In this document: positions 47,001 through 60,500 of the stretch, piece after piece | Layout of the letters: each line of letters opens with the position of its first letter | Position numbering within the stretch: position 1 is the first letter of the stretch | Assembly: GCA_949752745.1 (NCBI GenBank) | Contig: CATKHT010000117.1 | Coordinates: 1 to 64,000, forward strand | DNA: 64,000 nt | Source of the DNA: Protula sp. h YS-2021 | Lineage: Eukaryota; Annelida; Polychaeta; Sabellida; Serpulidae | Direction of reading: 5' to 3' | Program-made: the position numbers and the translations under genes | Notes under the pieces: model-generated | Database searches by the model: none | What the model saw: the letters and a program-made list of their open reading frames with translations, nothing else | Told to the model about the DNA's origin: nothing

Positions 47001-50000
47001 TCGGGGTCAGGGTCGAAGTCAAGGTTGGGGTCAGGGTCAGGCTTAGGGTCAGGGTCAGAGTTGGGGTCAGGGTCAGGGTTAGGGTCAAACCCTGGGTTGC
47101 ATTTTCTTGCGTTTATAGGGTTGCGACCCGGGGTTATCTTGGGGTAACCTAGGGTTACACCTGTCAATCAAGAGTTTTTTTCTATCATTTCTTTGGTCCA
47201 CAGAGCCGTGGTCCACAGAGCCATGTGCACCCTTAGCTCTATACCCTAACCGTAACCCTACTAACCCTCTACTAAAACTCTACTGACCCTTGGGTTATGG
47301 GTTAGGGATAACCTTTGTTACGAACTAATAGGTAATAAAATGCCAAAATCATCCCTATACCCTAACCTCTTACCCCATAACTCTATACCATAACCCAACC
47401 CATAACCCTGACCCTAACCCAACCCTAACCCTAATCCCTAACCCAAGTATTTCTCCAGTTATAGAGATTAACTTGGCAGAAACAGCCCAATAACGCATTT
47501 TTTTTTTGGTAATAACTTTGTGAAAAATCGTTTATTTTAACAGAAATAGGCAGAAACGTGCGCGTTATAATACTATTGTATTTGTGTTGGAACTTATTTA
47601 TCAAAAATTTTGACAAAAAATATTAAAATTTTCACTTATGCAAATAAAATGCAGGTAAGGTGCACAGGTTAAACAACGTCATGCGACAGATATCATGACA
47701 TGACGACTTTATGAATAAATAAGAATAAATGTGTTTTGGTAGGAACCCTTAGAGTCAGAAAATTATTTTGGTGAAATTTGAGCCATGAAAGACTAAGGGA
47801 AGGGGTCGAAATTTAAAAAACGGGACTTGGTCCCGAGGTAGCAGACACACCATATTTTTGGGGCATTGTTGACATTAAACTCAATTTTTGTTATGCTTGT
47901 CATAGTAGTAGGAGAATTATTTTAACAGGGCTACAAACTGCATTCAAGGGCTTTAAAACGATATATAATTTATGACGATACCTTAAAGACTTTTTTAAAA
48001 ACATTTAAAAAACGCATGAAATTTGGGGTAAAATTTGGCCCATTATTTAAAAAAATGTCATTTCTTTATAACTTCTAGATAAAATAGAGACAAAATATTT
48101 ATGTCACTTAGAGATCATTACAACAATATTACGCGGTATAAAGTTTATAAAAATCCATTAAGGGCTTTTGACGATATGGTCAAAAACTTGTCAAATTTTT
48201 GAGCATTTTGACATTTTAACATGAAAATATCAATTTTATTATAACTTCTACACACAATACAGGCATGAAATTTGCACCAATAATAGAATATTTCATGCAC
48301 TATCAATCCATTTAAAATTTGTAGAAAAACATAATGGACTTTTAACGATACTCTCAAAACATTATCAAACGTATGGGTTAGGGTATCGGGTTGGGGTATT
48401 GGGTTAGGTTATGTGTTAGGCTTAGGGTTGGATTGGATAAAGGTTGTCTTGTGATTGACTTAGAATATTTTATAAGGCTTGTGTTGGGTAAGGTTTGGGT
48501 TGGGTTTGGCTGGGTTGGGGTTGGGTCAAGGTTGAGTTTTGTTGGACTTAGAATATTTTTGCACAAGGTTGGTTCAGGGTCAGGGTTGGGGTAAGGGTCG
48601 GGGTCAGGGTCAAGGGTGGGGTCAGGGTCGGGATCAGGGTTGGGGTCGGGGTCAGGGTTAGGGTCGGGGTCAGGGTCAGGGTTGGGGTCAGGGTCAGGGT
48701 CAGGGTTAGGGTCAGGGGTAAGGGTCAGGGTTAGGGTCAAGGTTGTGTCAAGGTTGAGTTGTGTTGGACTTAGAATATTTTTCAAAGGGTTAGGGTCAGG
48801 GTCAAGGGTTAGGGTCAGGGTCAGGGTTATGGTCAAGGGTTGGGTCAAGGTTGAGTTGTTTTGGACTTAGAATATTTTTCAAAGGTTTAGGGTCAGGGTC
48901 AAGGGTTAGGGTCAGGGTCAGGGTTGAAGGTCAAGGGTTGGGTCAAGGTTAAGTTGTGTTGGACTTAGAATATTTTTATAGGGTTGGGTCAGGGGTCAGG
49001 GTCAGGGTCAAGGTTGGGGTCAGGGTCGGGGTCAGGGTCGAAGTCAAGGTTGGGGTCAGGGTCAGGCTTAGGGTCAGGGTCAGAGTTGGGGTCAGGGTCA
49101 GGGTTAGGGTCAAACCCTGGGTTGCATTTTCTTGCGTTTATAGGGTTGCGACCCGGGGTTATCTTGGGGTAACCTAGGGTTACACCTGTCAATCAAGAGT
49201 TTTTTTCTATCATTTCTTTGGTCCACAGAGCCGTGGTCCACAGAGCCATGTGCACCCTTAGCTCTATACCCTAACCGTAACCCTACTAACCCTCTACTAA
49301 AACTCTACTGACCCTTGGGTTATGGGTTAGGGATAACCTTTGTTACGAACTAATAGGTAATAAAATGCCAAAATCATCCCTATACCCTAACCTCTTACCC
49401 CATAACTCTATACCATAACCCAACCCATAACCCTGACCCTAACCCAACCCTAACCCTAATCCCTAACCCAAGTATTTCTCCAGTTATAGAGATTAACTTG
49501 GCAGAAACAGCCCAATAACGCATTTTTTTTTTGGTAATAACTTTGTGAAAAATCGTTTATTTTAACAGAAATAGGCAGAAACGTGCGCGTTATAATACTA
49601 TTGTATTTGTGTTGGAACTTATTTATCAAAAATTTTGACAAAAAATATTAAAATTTTCACTTATGCAAATAAAATGCAGGTAAGGTGCACAGGTTAAACA
49701 ACGTCATGCGACAGATATCATGACATGACGACTTTATGAATAAATAAGAATAAATGTGTTTTGGTAGGAACCCTTAGAGTCAGAAAATTATTTTGGTGAA
49801 ATTTGAGCCATGAAAGACTAAGGGAAGGGGTCGAAATTTAAAAAACGGGACTTGGTCCCGAGGTAGCAGACACACCATATTTTTGGGGCATTGTTGACAT
49901 TAAACTCAATTTTTGTTATGCTTGTCATAGTAGTAGGAGAATTATTTTAACAGGGCTACAAACTGCATTCAAGGGCTTTAAAACGATATATAATTTATGA

Positions 50001-51293
50001 CGATACCTTAAAGACTTTTTTAAAAACATTTAAAAAACGCATGAAATTTGGGGTAAAATTTGGCCCATTATTTAAAAAAATGTCATTTCTTTATAACTTC
50101 TAGATAAAATAGAGACAAAATATTTATGTCACTTAGAGATCATTACAACAATATTACGCGGTATAAAGTTTATAAAAATCCATTAAGGGCTTTTGACGAT
50201 ATGGTCAAAAACTTGTCAAATTTTTGAGCATTTTGACATTTTAACATGAAAATATCAATTTTATTATAACTTCTACACACAATACAGGCATGAAATTTGC
50301 ACCAATAATAGAATATTTCATGCACTATCAATCCATTTAAAATTTGTAGAAAAACATAATGGACTTTTAACGATACTCTCAAAACATTATCAAACGTATG
50401 GGTTAGGGTATCGGGTTGGGGTATTGGGTTAGGTTATGTGTTAGGCTTAGGGTTGGATTGGATAAAGGTTGTCTTGTGATTGACTTAGAATATTTTATAA
50501 GGCTTGTGTTGGGTAAGGTTTGGGTTGGGTTTGGCTGGGTTGGGGTTGGGTCAAGGTTGAGTTTTGTTGGACTTAGAATATTTTTGCACAAGGTTGGTTC
50601 AGGGTCAGGGTTGGGGTAAGGGTCGGGGTCAGGGTCAAGGGTGGGGTCAGGGTCGGGATCAGGGTTGGGGTCGGGGTCAGGGTTAGGGTCGGGGTCAGGG
50701 TCAGGGTTGGGGTCAGGGTCAGGGTCAGGGTTAGGGTCAGGGGTAAGGGTCAGGGTTAGGGTCAAGGTTGTGTCAAGGTTGAGTTGTGTTGGACTTAGAA
50801 TATTTTTCAAAGGGTTAGGGTCAGGGTCAAGGGTTAGGGTCAGGGTCAGGGTTATGGTCAAGGGTTGGGTCAAGGTTGAGTTGTTTTGGACTTAGAATAT
50901 TTTTCAAAGGTTTAGGGTCAGGGTCAAGGGTTAGGGTCAGGGTCAGGGTTGAAGGTCAAGGGTTGGGTCAAGGTTAAGTTGTGTTGGACTTAGAATATTT
51001 TTATAGGGTTGGGTCAGGGGTCAGGGTCAGGGTCAAGGTTGGGGTCAGGGTCGGGGTCAGGGTCGAAGTCAAGGTTGGGGTCAGGGTCAGGCTTAGGGTC
51101 AGGGTCAGAGTTGGGGTCAGGGTCAGGGTTAGGGTCAAACCCTGGGTTGCATTTTCTTGCGTTTATAGGGTTGCGACCCGGGGTTATCTTGGGGTAACCT
51201 AGGGTTACACCTGTCAATCAAGAGTTTTTTTCTATCATTTCTTTGGTCCACAGAGCCGTGGTCCACAGAGCCATGTGCACCCTTAGCTCTATA
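35095..51293 (+). repeat. Array of eight near-identical A units
   Basis: Unit starts: 35095, 37120, 39145, 41169, 43194, 45219, 47244, 49269; all 2,025 bp except 39145-41168 (2,024, nine T instead of ten in one run). Within a unit (coordinates for the first): degenerate C-rich start 35095-35310, AT core to ~36221, G-rich GGGTCA/GGGTTA block 36222-36966 with TTGGACTTAGAATATTTT boxes, tail to 37119 with the GGTCCACAGAGCCGT/GGTCCACAGAGCCAT pair. I see no substitutions between full copies on reading. The frames repeated in each unit (156-aa Thr-Leu/Asp-Pro, 84-aa Ser-Gly, 73-aa Val-Arg, 70-aa AT-core) are not genes. Confidence 0.95.
37048..37119 (+). promoter_or_regulatory. Paired 15-16-bp box and conserved unit end (representative)
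   Basis: Just before every unit end lies a tandem pair. The A type is GGTCCACAGAGCCGT then GGTCCACAGAGCCAT (here about 37070-37099), followed by GTGCACCCTTAGCTCTATA, after which the next unit or a telomere tract begins. B types have ATGGACACAGAGCCAT twice and D has GGTACGGGGAGCCAT twice. The constant position and pairing suggest a protein-binding or recombination site; no function is known to me. Confidence 0.45.
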
Positions 51294-51625
51294 CCCTAAC
51301 ACTAACCCTAACACTAACCCTAACCCTAACCCTAACCCTAACCCTAACCCTAACCCTAACACTAACCACTAACCCTAAACCTAACACTAACCCTAACCCT
51401 AACCCTAACACTAACCCTAACACTAACCCTAACCCTAACCCTAACCCTAACACTAACCCTAACCCTAACTAACCCTAACACTAACCCTAACCCTAACACT
51501 AACCCTAACCCTAACCCTAACACTAACCCTAACCCTAACCCTAACCCTAACACTAACCCTAACACTAACCCTAACCCTAACCCTAACCCTAACCCTAACC
51601 CTAACCCTAACCCTAACCCTAACCC
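51294..51625 (-). repeat. Interstitial telomere tract T9, longest and variant-rich
   Basis: 332 bp of CCCTAA interspersed with about a dozen CACTAA variants (minus-strand TTAGTG) in the left ~270 bp, plus slips such as CCACTAACC and AACTAACC; the last ~60 bp are perfect. Left boundary is standard; right junction AACCC|AAAATCATCC enters an A unit (native GCCAAAATCATCC). Confidence 0.96.
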
Positions 51626-53549
51626 AAAATCATCCCTATACCCTAACCTCTTACCCCATAACTCTATACCATAACCCAACCCATAACCCTGACCCTAACC
51701 CAACCCTAACCCTAATCCCTAACCCAAGTATTTCTCCAGTTATAGAGATTAACTTGGCAGAAACAGCCCAATAACGCATTTTTTTTTTGGTAATAACTTT
51801 GTGAAAAATCGTTTATTTTAACAGAAATAGGCAGAAACGTGCGCGTTATAATACTATTGTATTTGTGTTGGAACTTATTTATCAAAAATTTTGACAAAAA
51901 ATATTAAAATTTTCACTTATGCAAATAAAATGCAGGTAAGGTGCACAGGTTAAACAACGTCATGCGACAGATATCATGACATGACGACTTTATGAATAAA
52001 TAAGAATAAATGTGTTTTGGTAGGAACCCTTAGAGTCAGAAAATTATTTTGGTGAAATTTGAGCCATGAAAGACTAAGGGAAGGGGTCGAAATTTAAAAA
52101 ACGGGACTTGGTCCCGAGGTAGCAGACACACCATATTTTTGGGGCATTGTTGACATTAAACTCAATTTTTGTTATGCTTGTCATAGTAGTAGGAGAATTA
52201 TTTTAACAGGGCTACAAACTGCATTCAAGGGCTTTAAAACGATATATAATTTATGACGATACCTTAAAGACTTTTTTAAAAACATTTAAAAAACGCATGA
52301 AATTTGGGGTAAAATTTGGCCCATTATTTAAAAAAATGTCATTTCTTTATAACTTCTAGATAAAATAGAGACAAAATATTTATGTCACTTAGAGATCATT
52401 ACAACAATATTACGCGGTATAAAGTTTATAAAAATCCATTAAGGGCTTTTGACGATATGGTCAAAAACTTGTCAAATTTTTGAGCATTTTGACATTTTAA
52501 CATGAAAATATCAATTTTATTATAACTTCTACACACAATACAGGCATGAAATTTGCACCAATAATAGAATATTTCATGCACTATCAATCCATTTAAAATT
52601 TGTAGAAAAACATAATGGACTTTTAACGATACTCTCAAAACATTATCAAACGTATGGGTTAGGGTATCGGGTTGGGGTATTGGGTTAGGTTATGTGTTAG
52701 GCTTAGGGTTGGATTGGATAAAGGTTGTCTTGTGATTGACTTAGAATATTTTATAAGGCTTGTGTTGGGTAAGGTTTGGGTTGGGTTTGGCTGGGTTGGG
52801 GTTGGGTCAAGGTTGAGTTTTGTTGGACTTAGAATATTTTTGCACAAGGTTGGTTCAGGGTCAGGGTTGGGGTAAGGGTCGGGGTCAGGGTCAAGGGTGG
52901 GGTCAGGGTCGGGATCAGGGTTGGGGTCGGGGTCAGGGTTAGGGTCGGGGTCAGGGTCAGGGTTGGGGTCAGGGTCAGGGTCAGGGTTAGGGTCAGGGGT
53001 AAGGGTCAGGGTTAGGGTCAAGGTTGTGTCAAGGTTGAGTTGTGTTGGACTTAGAATATTTTTCAAAGGGTTAGGGTCAGGGTCAAGGGTTAGGGTCAGG
53101 GTCAGGGTTATGGTCAAGGGTTGGGTCAAGGTTGAGTTGTTTTGGACTTAGAATATTTTTCAAAGGTTTAGGGTCAGGGTCAAGGGTTAGGGTCAGGGTC
53201 AGGGTTGAAGGTCAAGGGTTGGGTCAAGGTTAAGTTGTGTTGGACTTAGAATATTTTTATAGGGTTGGGTCAGGGGTCAGGGTCAGGGTCAAGGTTGGGG
53301 TCAGGGTCGGGGTCAGGGTCGAAGTCAAGGTTGGGGTCAGGGTCAGGCTTAGGGTCAGGGTCAGAGTTGGGGTCAGGGTCAGGGTTAGGGTCAAACCCTG
53401 GGTTGCATTTTCTTGCGTTTATAGGGTTGCGACCCGGGGTTATCTTGGGGTAACCTAGGGTTACACCTGTCAATCAAGAGTTTTTTTCTATCATTTCTTT
53501 GGTCCACAGAGCCGTGGTCCACAGAGCCATGTGCACCCTTAGCTCTATA
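51626..53549 (+). repeat. Truncated subtelomeric A unit, 1,924 bp
   Basis: Lacks the first ~100 bp of the unit and starts at AAAATCATCCCTATACCC next to T9. Otherwise a normal A unit with the ten-T run and the CTCTATA end. Confidence 0.93.
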
Positions 53550-55574
53550 CCCTAACCGTAACCCTACTAACCCTCTACTAAAACTCTACTGACCCTTGGG
53601 TTATGGGTTAGGGATAACCTTTGTTACGAACTAATAGGTAATAAAATGCCAAAATCATCCCTATACCCTAACCTCTTACCCCATAACTCTATACCATAAC
53701 CCAACCCATAACCCTGACCCTAACCCAACCCTAACCCTAATCCCTAACCCAAGTATTTCTCCAGTTATAGAGATTAACTTGGCAGAAACAGCCCAATAAC
53801 GCATTTTTTTTTTGGTAATAACTTTGTGAAAAATCGTTTATTTTAACAGAAATAGGCAGAAACGTGCGCGTTATAATACTATTGTATTTGTGTTGGAACT
53901 TATTTATCAAAAATTTTGACAAAAAATATTAAAATTTTCACTTATGCAAATAAAATGCAGGTAAGGTGCACAGGTTAAACAACGTCATGCGACAGATATC
54001 ATGACATGACGACTTTATGAATAAATAAGAATAAATGTGTTTTGGTAGGAACCCTTAGAGTCAGAAAATTATTTTGGTGAAATTTGAGCCATGAAAGACT
54101 AAGGGAAGGGGTCGAAATTTAAAAAACGGGACTTGGTCCCGAGGTAGCAGACACACCATATTTTTGGGGCATTGTTGACATTAAACTCAATTTTTGTTAT
54201 GCTTGTCATAGTAGTAGGAGAATTATTTTAACAGGGCTACAAACTGCATTCAAGGGCTTTAAAACGATATATAATTTATGACGATACCTTAAAGACTTTT
54301 TTAAAAACATTTAAAAAACGCATGAAATTTGGGGTAAAATTTGGCCCATTATTTAAAAAAATGTCATTTCTTTATAACTTCTAGATAAAATAGAGACAAA
54401 ATATTTATGTCACTTAGAGATCATTACAACAATATTACGCGGTATAAAGTTTATAAAAATCCATTAAGGGCTTTTGACGATATGGTCAAAAACTTGTCAA
54501 ATTTTTGAGCATTTTGACATTTTAACATGAAAATATCAATTTTATTATAACTTCTACACACAATACAGGCATGAAATTTGCACCAATAATAGAATATTTC
54601 ATGCACTATCAATCCATTTAAAATTTGTAGAAAAACATAATGGACTTTTAACGATACTCTCAAAACATTATCAAACGTATGGGTTAGGGTATCGGGTTGG
54701 GGTATTGGGTTAGGTTATGTGTTAGGCTTAGGGTTGGATTGGATAAAGGTTGTCTTGTGATTGACTTAGAATATTTTATAAGGCTTGTGTTGGGTAAGGT
54801 TTGGGTTGGGTTTGGCTGGGTTGGGGTTGGGTCAAGGTTGAGTTTTGTTGGACTTAGAATATTTTTGCACAAGGTTGGTTCAGGGTCAGGGTTGGGGTAA
54901 GGGTCGGGGTCAGGGTCAAGGGTGGGGTCAGGGTCGGGATCAGGGTTGGGGTCGGGGTCAGGGTTAGGGTCGGGGTCAGGGTCAGGGTTGGGGTCAGGGT
55001 CAGGGTCAGGGTTAGGGTCAGGGGTAAGGGTCAGGGTTAGGGTCAAGGTTGTGTCAAGGTTGAGTTGTGTTGGACTTAGAATATTTTTCAAAGGGTTAGG
55101 GTCAGGGTCAAGGGTTAGGGTCAGGGTCAGGGTTATGGTCAAGGGTTGGGTCAAGGTTGAGTTGTTTTGGACTTAGAATATTTTTCAAAGGTTTAGGGTC
55201 AGGGTCAAGGGTTAGGGTCAGGGTCAGGGTTGAAGGTCAAGGGTTGGGTCAAGGTTAAGTTGTGTTGGACTTAGAATATTTTTATAGGGTTGGGTCAGGG
55301 GTCAGGGTCAGGGTCAAGGTTGGGGTCAGGGTCGGGGTCAGGGTCGAAGTCAAGGTTGGGGTCAGGGTCAGGCTTAGGGTCAGGGTCAGAGTTGGGGTCA
55401 GGGTCAGGGTTAGGGTCAAACCCTGGGTTGCATTTTCTTGCGTTTATAGGGTTGCGACCCGGGGTTATCTTGGGGTAACCTAGGGTTACACCTGTCAATC
55501 AAGAGTTTTTTTCTATCATTTCTTTGGTCCACAGAGCCGTGGTCCACAGAGCCATGTGCACCCTTAGCTCTATA
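53550..55574 (+). repeat. Subtelomeric A unit, 2,025 bp
   Basis: Full A unit. Its right part (54949-55574) matches the start of the window, so the A copy cut by the left window edge is probably of this kind. Confidence 0.94.
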
Positions 55575-55645
55575 CCCTAACCCTAACCCTAACCCTAACC
55601 CTAACCCTAACCCTAACCCTAACCCTAACCCTAACCCTAACCCTA
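55575..55645 (-). repeat. Interstitial telomere tract T10
   Basis: Same length and junctions as T1 (627-697), at offset 54,948. Confidence 0.97.
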
Positions 55646-55704
55646 TCATTTAGATGGACACAGAGCCATATGGACACAGAGCCATGTGCACCCTCATCTC
55701 TATA
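55646..55704 (+). repeat. 59-bp stub of a B-type unit tail
   Basis: Copy of 698-756, followed by the C unit. Confidence 0.9.
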
Positions 55705-57377
55705 CCCTAACCGTAACCCTACTAACCCTCTACTAAAAGTCTACTGACCCTTGGGTTATGGGTTAGGGCTAACCCTTGTTACGAACTAATAGGTAATAAA
55801 ATGCCAAAATCATCCCTATACCCTAACCTCTAACCCCATAACTCTATACCATAACCCAACCCATAACCCTGACCCTAACCCAATCCTAACCCTAATCCCT
55901 AACCCAAGTATTTCTCGAGTTATAGCGATTAAGTTGGCAGAAACAGCCCAATAACGCATTTTTTTTGGTAATAACTTCGTGAAAAATCGTTTATTTTAAC
56001 AGAAATAGGCAGAAACGTGCGCGTTATAATACTATTTTATTTGTGTTGGAACTTATTTATCAAAAATTTTGACAAAAAATATTAAAATTTTCACTTATGC
56101 AAAAAAATGCAGGTAAGGTGCACAGGTTAAACAACGTCATGCGACAGATATCATGACATGACGACTTTATGAATAAATAAGAATAAATGTGTTTTGGTAG
56201 GAACCATTAGAGTCAGAAGATTATTTTGGTGCAATTTGAGCCATGAAAGACTAAGGGATGGGGTCGAAATTTAAAAAACGGGAATTGGTCCCGAGGTAGC
56301 AGACACACCATATTTTTGGGGCATTGTTGACATTAAACTCAATTTTTGTTATGCTTGTCATAAGAGTAGGAGAATTATTTTAACAGGGCTACAAACTACA
56401 TTCAATTGCTTTAAAACGCTATATAATTTATGACGATACCTTAAAGACTTTTTGAAAAACATTTAAAAAACGCATGAAATTTGGGGTAAAATTTGGCCCA
56501 TTATTTAAAAAATGTCATTTCTTTATAACTTCTAGATAAAATAGAGCCAAAATATTTATGTCACTTATAGATCATTGCAAACACTATAAAGTGGTATAAA
56601 GTTTGTGAAAATCCATTAAGGGCCTTTAACGATATGGTCAAAAACTTGTCAAATTTTTGAGCATTTTTACATTTTAACATGGATGGACATGGACAGTGGT
56701 TAAAATTAGAGTCAAGGTTGGAGTCAGGGTCGGGGACAGGGTCAAGGTTGGGGTCAGGGTTAGAGTCAGGGTCAGGGTCGGGGTCAGGGTCAGGGTCAGG
56801 GTCGGGGTCAGGGTTAGGGTCGGGGTCAGGGTCAGGGTCAGGGTTAGGGGTTAGGGTAAGGGTCAGGGTCAAGGTTGTGTCAAGGCTGAATTGTATTGGA
56901 CTTAGAATATTTTTAATAGGGTTAGGGTCAGGGGTTAGGGTCAGGGTCAGGGTTAAGGTCAAGGGTTGGGTCAAGGTTGAGTTGTGTTGGACTTAGAATA
57001 TTTTTCAAAGGGTTAAGGTCAGGGTCAAGGGTTAAGGTTAGGGTCAAGGTTGGGGTTAGGGTCAGGGTCAAGGTTGTGTCAAGGTTGAGTTGTGTTGGAC
57101 TTGGAATACTTTTCATAGGGTTAGGGTCAGGGTCAGGGGTTAGGGTCGGGGTCATGGTCAGGGGTTAGGGTCAGGGTCAGGGTCAAGGGTTGGGGTCAAA
57201 GGGTTGAGTTGGGTCAGGGCTTATTCCGGGTTGCATTTTCTTGTATCTATAGGGTTGCGACCCGGGGTTACCTTGGGGTAACCTAGGGTTACACCTGTCA
57301 ATCAAGAGTTTTTTTCTATCATTTAGATGGACACAGAGCCATATGGACACAGAGCCATGTGCACCCTCATCTCTATA
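55705..57377 (+). repeat. Subtelomeric C unit, second copy
   Basis: 1,673 bp, corresponding base for base in position to 757-2429, including the ATGGATGGACATGGACAGTGG-like jump (from 56679) that replaces one core monomer. Confidence 0.9.
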
Positions 57378-57530
57378 CCCTAACCCTAACCCTAACCCTA
57401 ACCCTAACCCTAACCCTAACCCTAACCCTAACCCACACTAACCCTAACCCTAACCCTAACACTAACCCTAACCCTAACCCTAACCCTAACCCTAACCCTA
57501 ACCCTAACCCTAACCCTAACCCTAACCCTA
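57378..57530 (-). repeat. Interstitial telomere tract T11
   Basis: Same length and same internal imperfections (CCCACACTAA and one CACTAA) as T2, which shows it was copied together with its flanks rather than formed independently. Confidence 0.97.
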
Positions 57531-57589
57531 TCATTTAGATGGACACAGAGCCATATGGACACAGAGCCATGTGCACCCTCATCTCTATA
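57531..57589 (+). repeat. 59-bp stub of a B-type unit tail
   Basis: Copy of 2583-2641, followed by B'. Confidence 0.9.
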
Positions 57590-60500
57590 CCCTAACCGTA
57601 ACCCTACTAACCCTCTACTAAAAGTCTACTGACCCTTGGGTTATGGGTTAGGGCTAACCCTTGTTACGAACTAATAGGTAATAAAATGCCAAAATCATCC
57701 CTATACCCTAACCTCTAACCCCATAACTCTATACCATAACCCAACCCATAACCCTGACCCTAACCCAATCCTAACCCTAATCCCTAACCCAAGTATTTCT
57801 CGAGTTATAGCGATTAAGTTGGCAGAAACAGCCCAATAACGCATTTTTTTTGGTAATAACTTCGTGAAAAATCGTTTATTTTAACAGAAATAGGCAGAAA
57901 CGTGCGCGTTATAATACTATTTTATTTGTGTTGGAACTTATTTATCAAAAATTTTGACAAAAAATATTAAAATTTTCACTTATGCAAAAAAATGCAGGTA
58001 AGGTGCACAGGTTAAACAACGTCATGCGACAGATATCATGACATGACGACTTTATGAATAAATAAGAATAAATGTGTTTTGGTAGGAACCATTAGAGTCA
58101 GAAGATTATTTTGGTGCAATTTGAGCCATGAAAGACTAAGGGATGGGGTCGAAATTTAAAAAACGGGAATTGGTCCCGAGGTAGCAGACACACCATATTT
58201 TTGGGGCATTGTTGACATTAAACTCAATTTTTGTTATGCTTGTCATAAGAGTAGGAGAATTATTTTAACAGGGCTACAAACTACATTCAATTGCTTTAAA
58301 ACGCTATATAATTTATGACGATACCTTAAAGACTTTTTCAAAAACATTTAAAAAACGCATGAAATTTGGGGTAAAATTTGGCCCATTATTTAAAAATGTC
58401 ATTTCTTTATAACTTCTAGATAAAATAGAGCCAAAATATTTATGTCACTTATATATCATTGCAACACTATTACGCGGTATAAAGTTTGTAAAAATCCATT
58501 AAGGGCTTTTGACGATATGGTAAAAAAATTGTCAATTTTTTTAGCATTTTGACATTTTAACATGAAAATATCAATTTTATTATAACTTCTACACATAATA
58601 CAGGCATGACATTTGCAATAATAATAGAATATTTCATGCACTATTAAACCATATAAAATTTGTAGAAAAACATCATGGACTTTTAACGATATTGTCAAAA
58701 CATTATCAAACGTTTTCTCCACTTTCAGTATGGGTTAGGGTATCGGGTTGGGGTATTGGGTTAGGTTATGTGTCAGGCTTACGGTTGGGTTGGATCAAGG
58801 TTGCCTTGTGATTGACTTAGAATATTTTATAAGGCTTGTGTTGGGTAAGGGTTGGGTTGATGTTGGGTCAAGGTTGAGTTTTGTTGGACTTAGAATATTT
58901 TTTACAGGCTTGGTTCAGGGTCAGGGTTGGGGTAAGGGTCGGGGTCAGGGTTAAGGGTGGGGTCAGGGTCGGGGTCAGGGTCAGGGTTGGGGTCAGGGTT
59001 AGGGTCGGGGTCAGGGTCAGGGTTAGGGTCAGGGTCAGGGTCAGGGTTGGGGTCAGGGTTAGGGTCGGGGTCAGGGTCAGGGTTAGGGTCAGGGTTAGGG
59101 TCAGGGTCAAGGTTGTGTCAATGTTGAGTTGTGTTGGACTTAGAATATTTTTCAAAGGGTTAGGGTCAGGGTCAAGGGTTAGGGTCAGGGTTAAGGTCAA
59201 GGGTTGGGTTAAGGTTGAGTTATTTTGGACTTAGAATATTTTTCAAAGGGTTAGGGTCAGGGTCAAGGGTTAGGGTCAGGGTTAAGGTCAAGGGTTGGGT
59301 TAAGGTTGAGTTATTTTGGACTTAGAATATTTTTCAAAGGGTTAGGGTCAGGGTCAAGAGTTAGGGTCAGGGTCAGGGTTAAGGTCAAGGGTTGGGTCAA
59401 GGTTAAGTTGTGTTGGACTTAGAATATTTTTACAGGGTTGGGTCAGGGTTAGGGTCAGGGTCAAGGTTGGGGTCAGGGTCGGGGTCAGGGTCAAGGTCAA
59501 GGTTGGGGTCAGGGTCAGGGTCAGGGTTGGGGTCAGGGTCACGGTTAGGGTCTAAACCCGGGTTGCATTTTCTTGCGTTTAAAGGGTTGCGACCCGGGGT
59601 TACCTTGGAGTAACCTAGGGTTACACCTGTCAATCAAGAGTTTTTTTCTATCATTTAGATGGACACAGAGCCATATGGACACAGAGCCATGTGCACCCTC
59701 ATCTCTATACCCTAACCGTAACCATATTAACCCTCTAGTAAAAATCTACTGACCCTTGGGTTATGGGTTAGGGCTAACCCTTGTTACGAACTAATAGGTA
59801 ATAAAATGCCAAAATCATCATTATACCCTAACCTCTAACCCAATAACTCTATACCATAACCCAACCCATAACCCTGACCCTAACCCAACCCTAACCCTAA
59901 TCCCTAACCCAAGTATTTCTCGAGTTATAGGGATTAAGTTGGCAGAAACAGCCCAATAACGCATTTTTTTGGTAATAACTTCGTGAAAAATCGTTTATTT
60001 TAACAGAAATAAGGCAGAAACGTGCGCGTAATAATACTATTTTATTTGTGTTCGAACTTATTTATCAAAAATTCTGACAAAAAATATGAACAGTTTCACT
60101 TATGCAAAAAAATGCAGGTAAGGTGCACAGGTTAAACAACGTCATGCGACTAATATCATGACATGACGACTTTATGAATAAATAAGAATAAATGTGTTTT
60201 TGTAGGAACCCTTAGAATCAGAGGATTATTTTGGTGCAATTTGAGTCCTGAAAGACTAAGGAAAGCGGTTGAAATTTAAAAAACGGGACTTGGTCTCGAG
60301 GTAGCAGAGACACCATAATTTTTAGGCATCGTTGACCTTAAACTCAATTTTTGTTATGCTTGTCATAGTAGTAGGAAAATTATTTTAACAGGGCTACAAA
60401 CTGCGTTCAAGGGCTTTAAAACGCTATATAATTTATGACGATACCTTAAAGACTTTTTCAAAAACATTTAAAAAACGCATGAAATTTGGGGTAAAATTTG

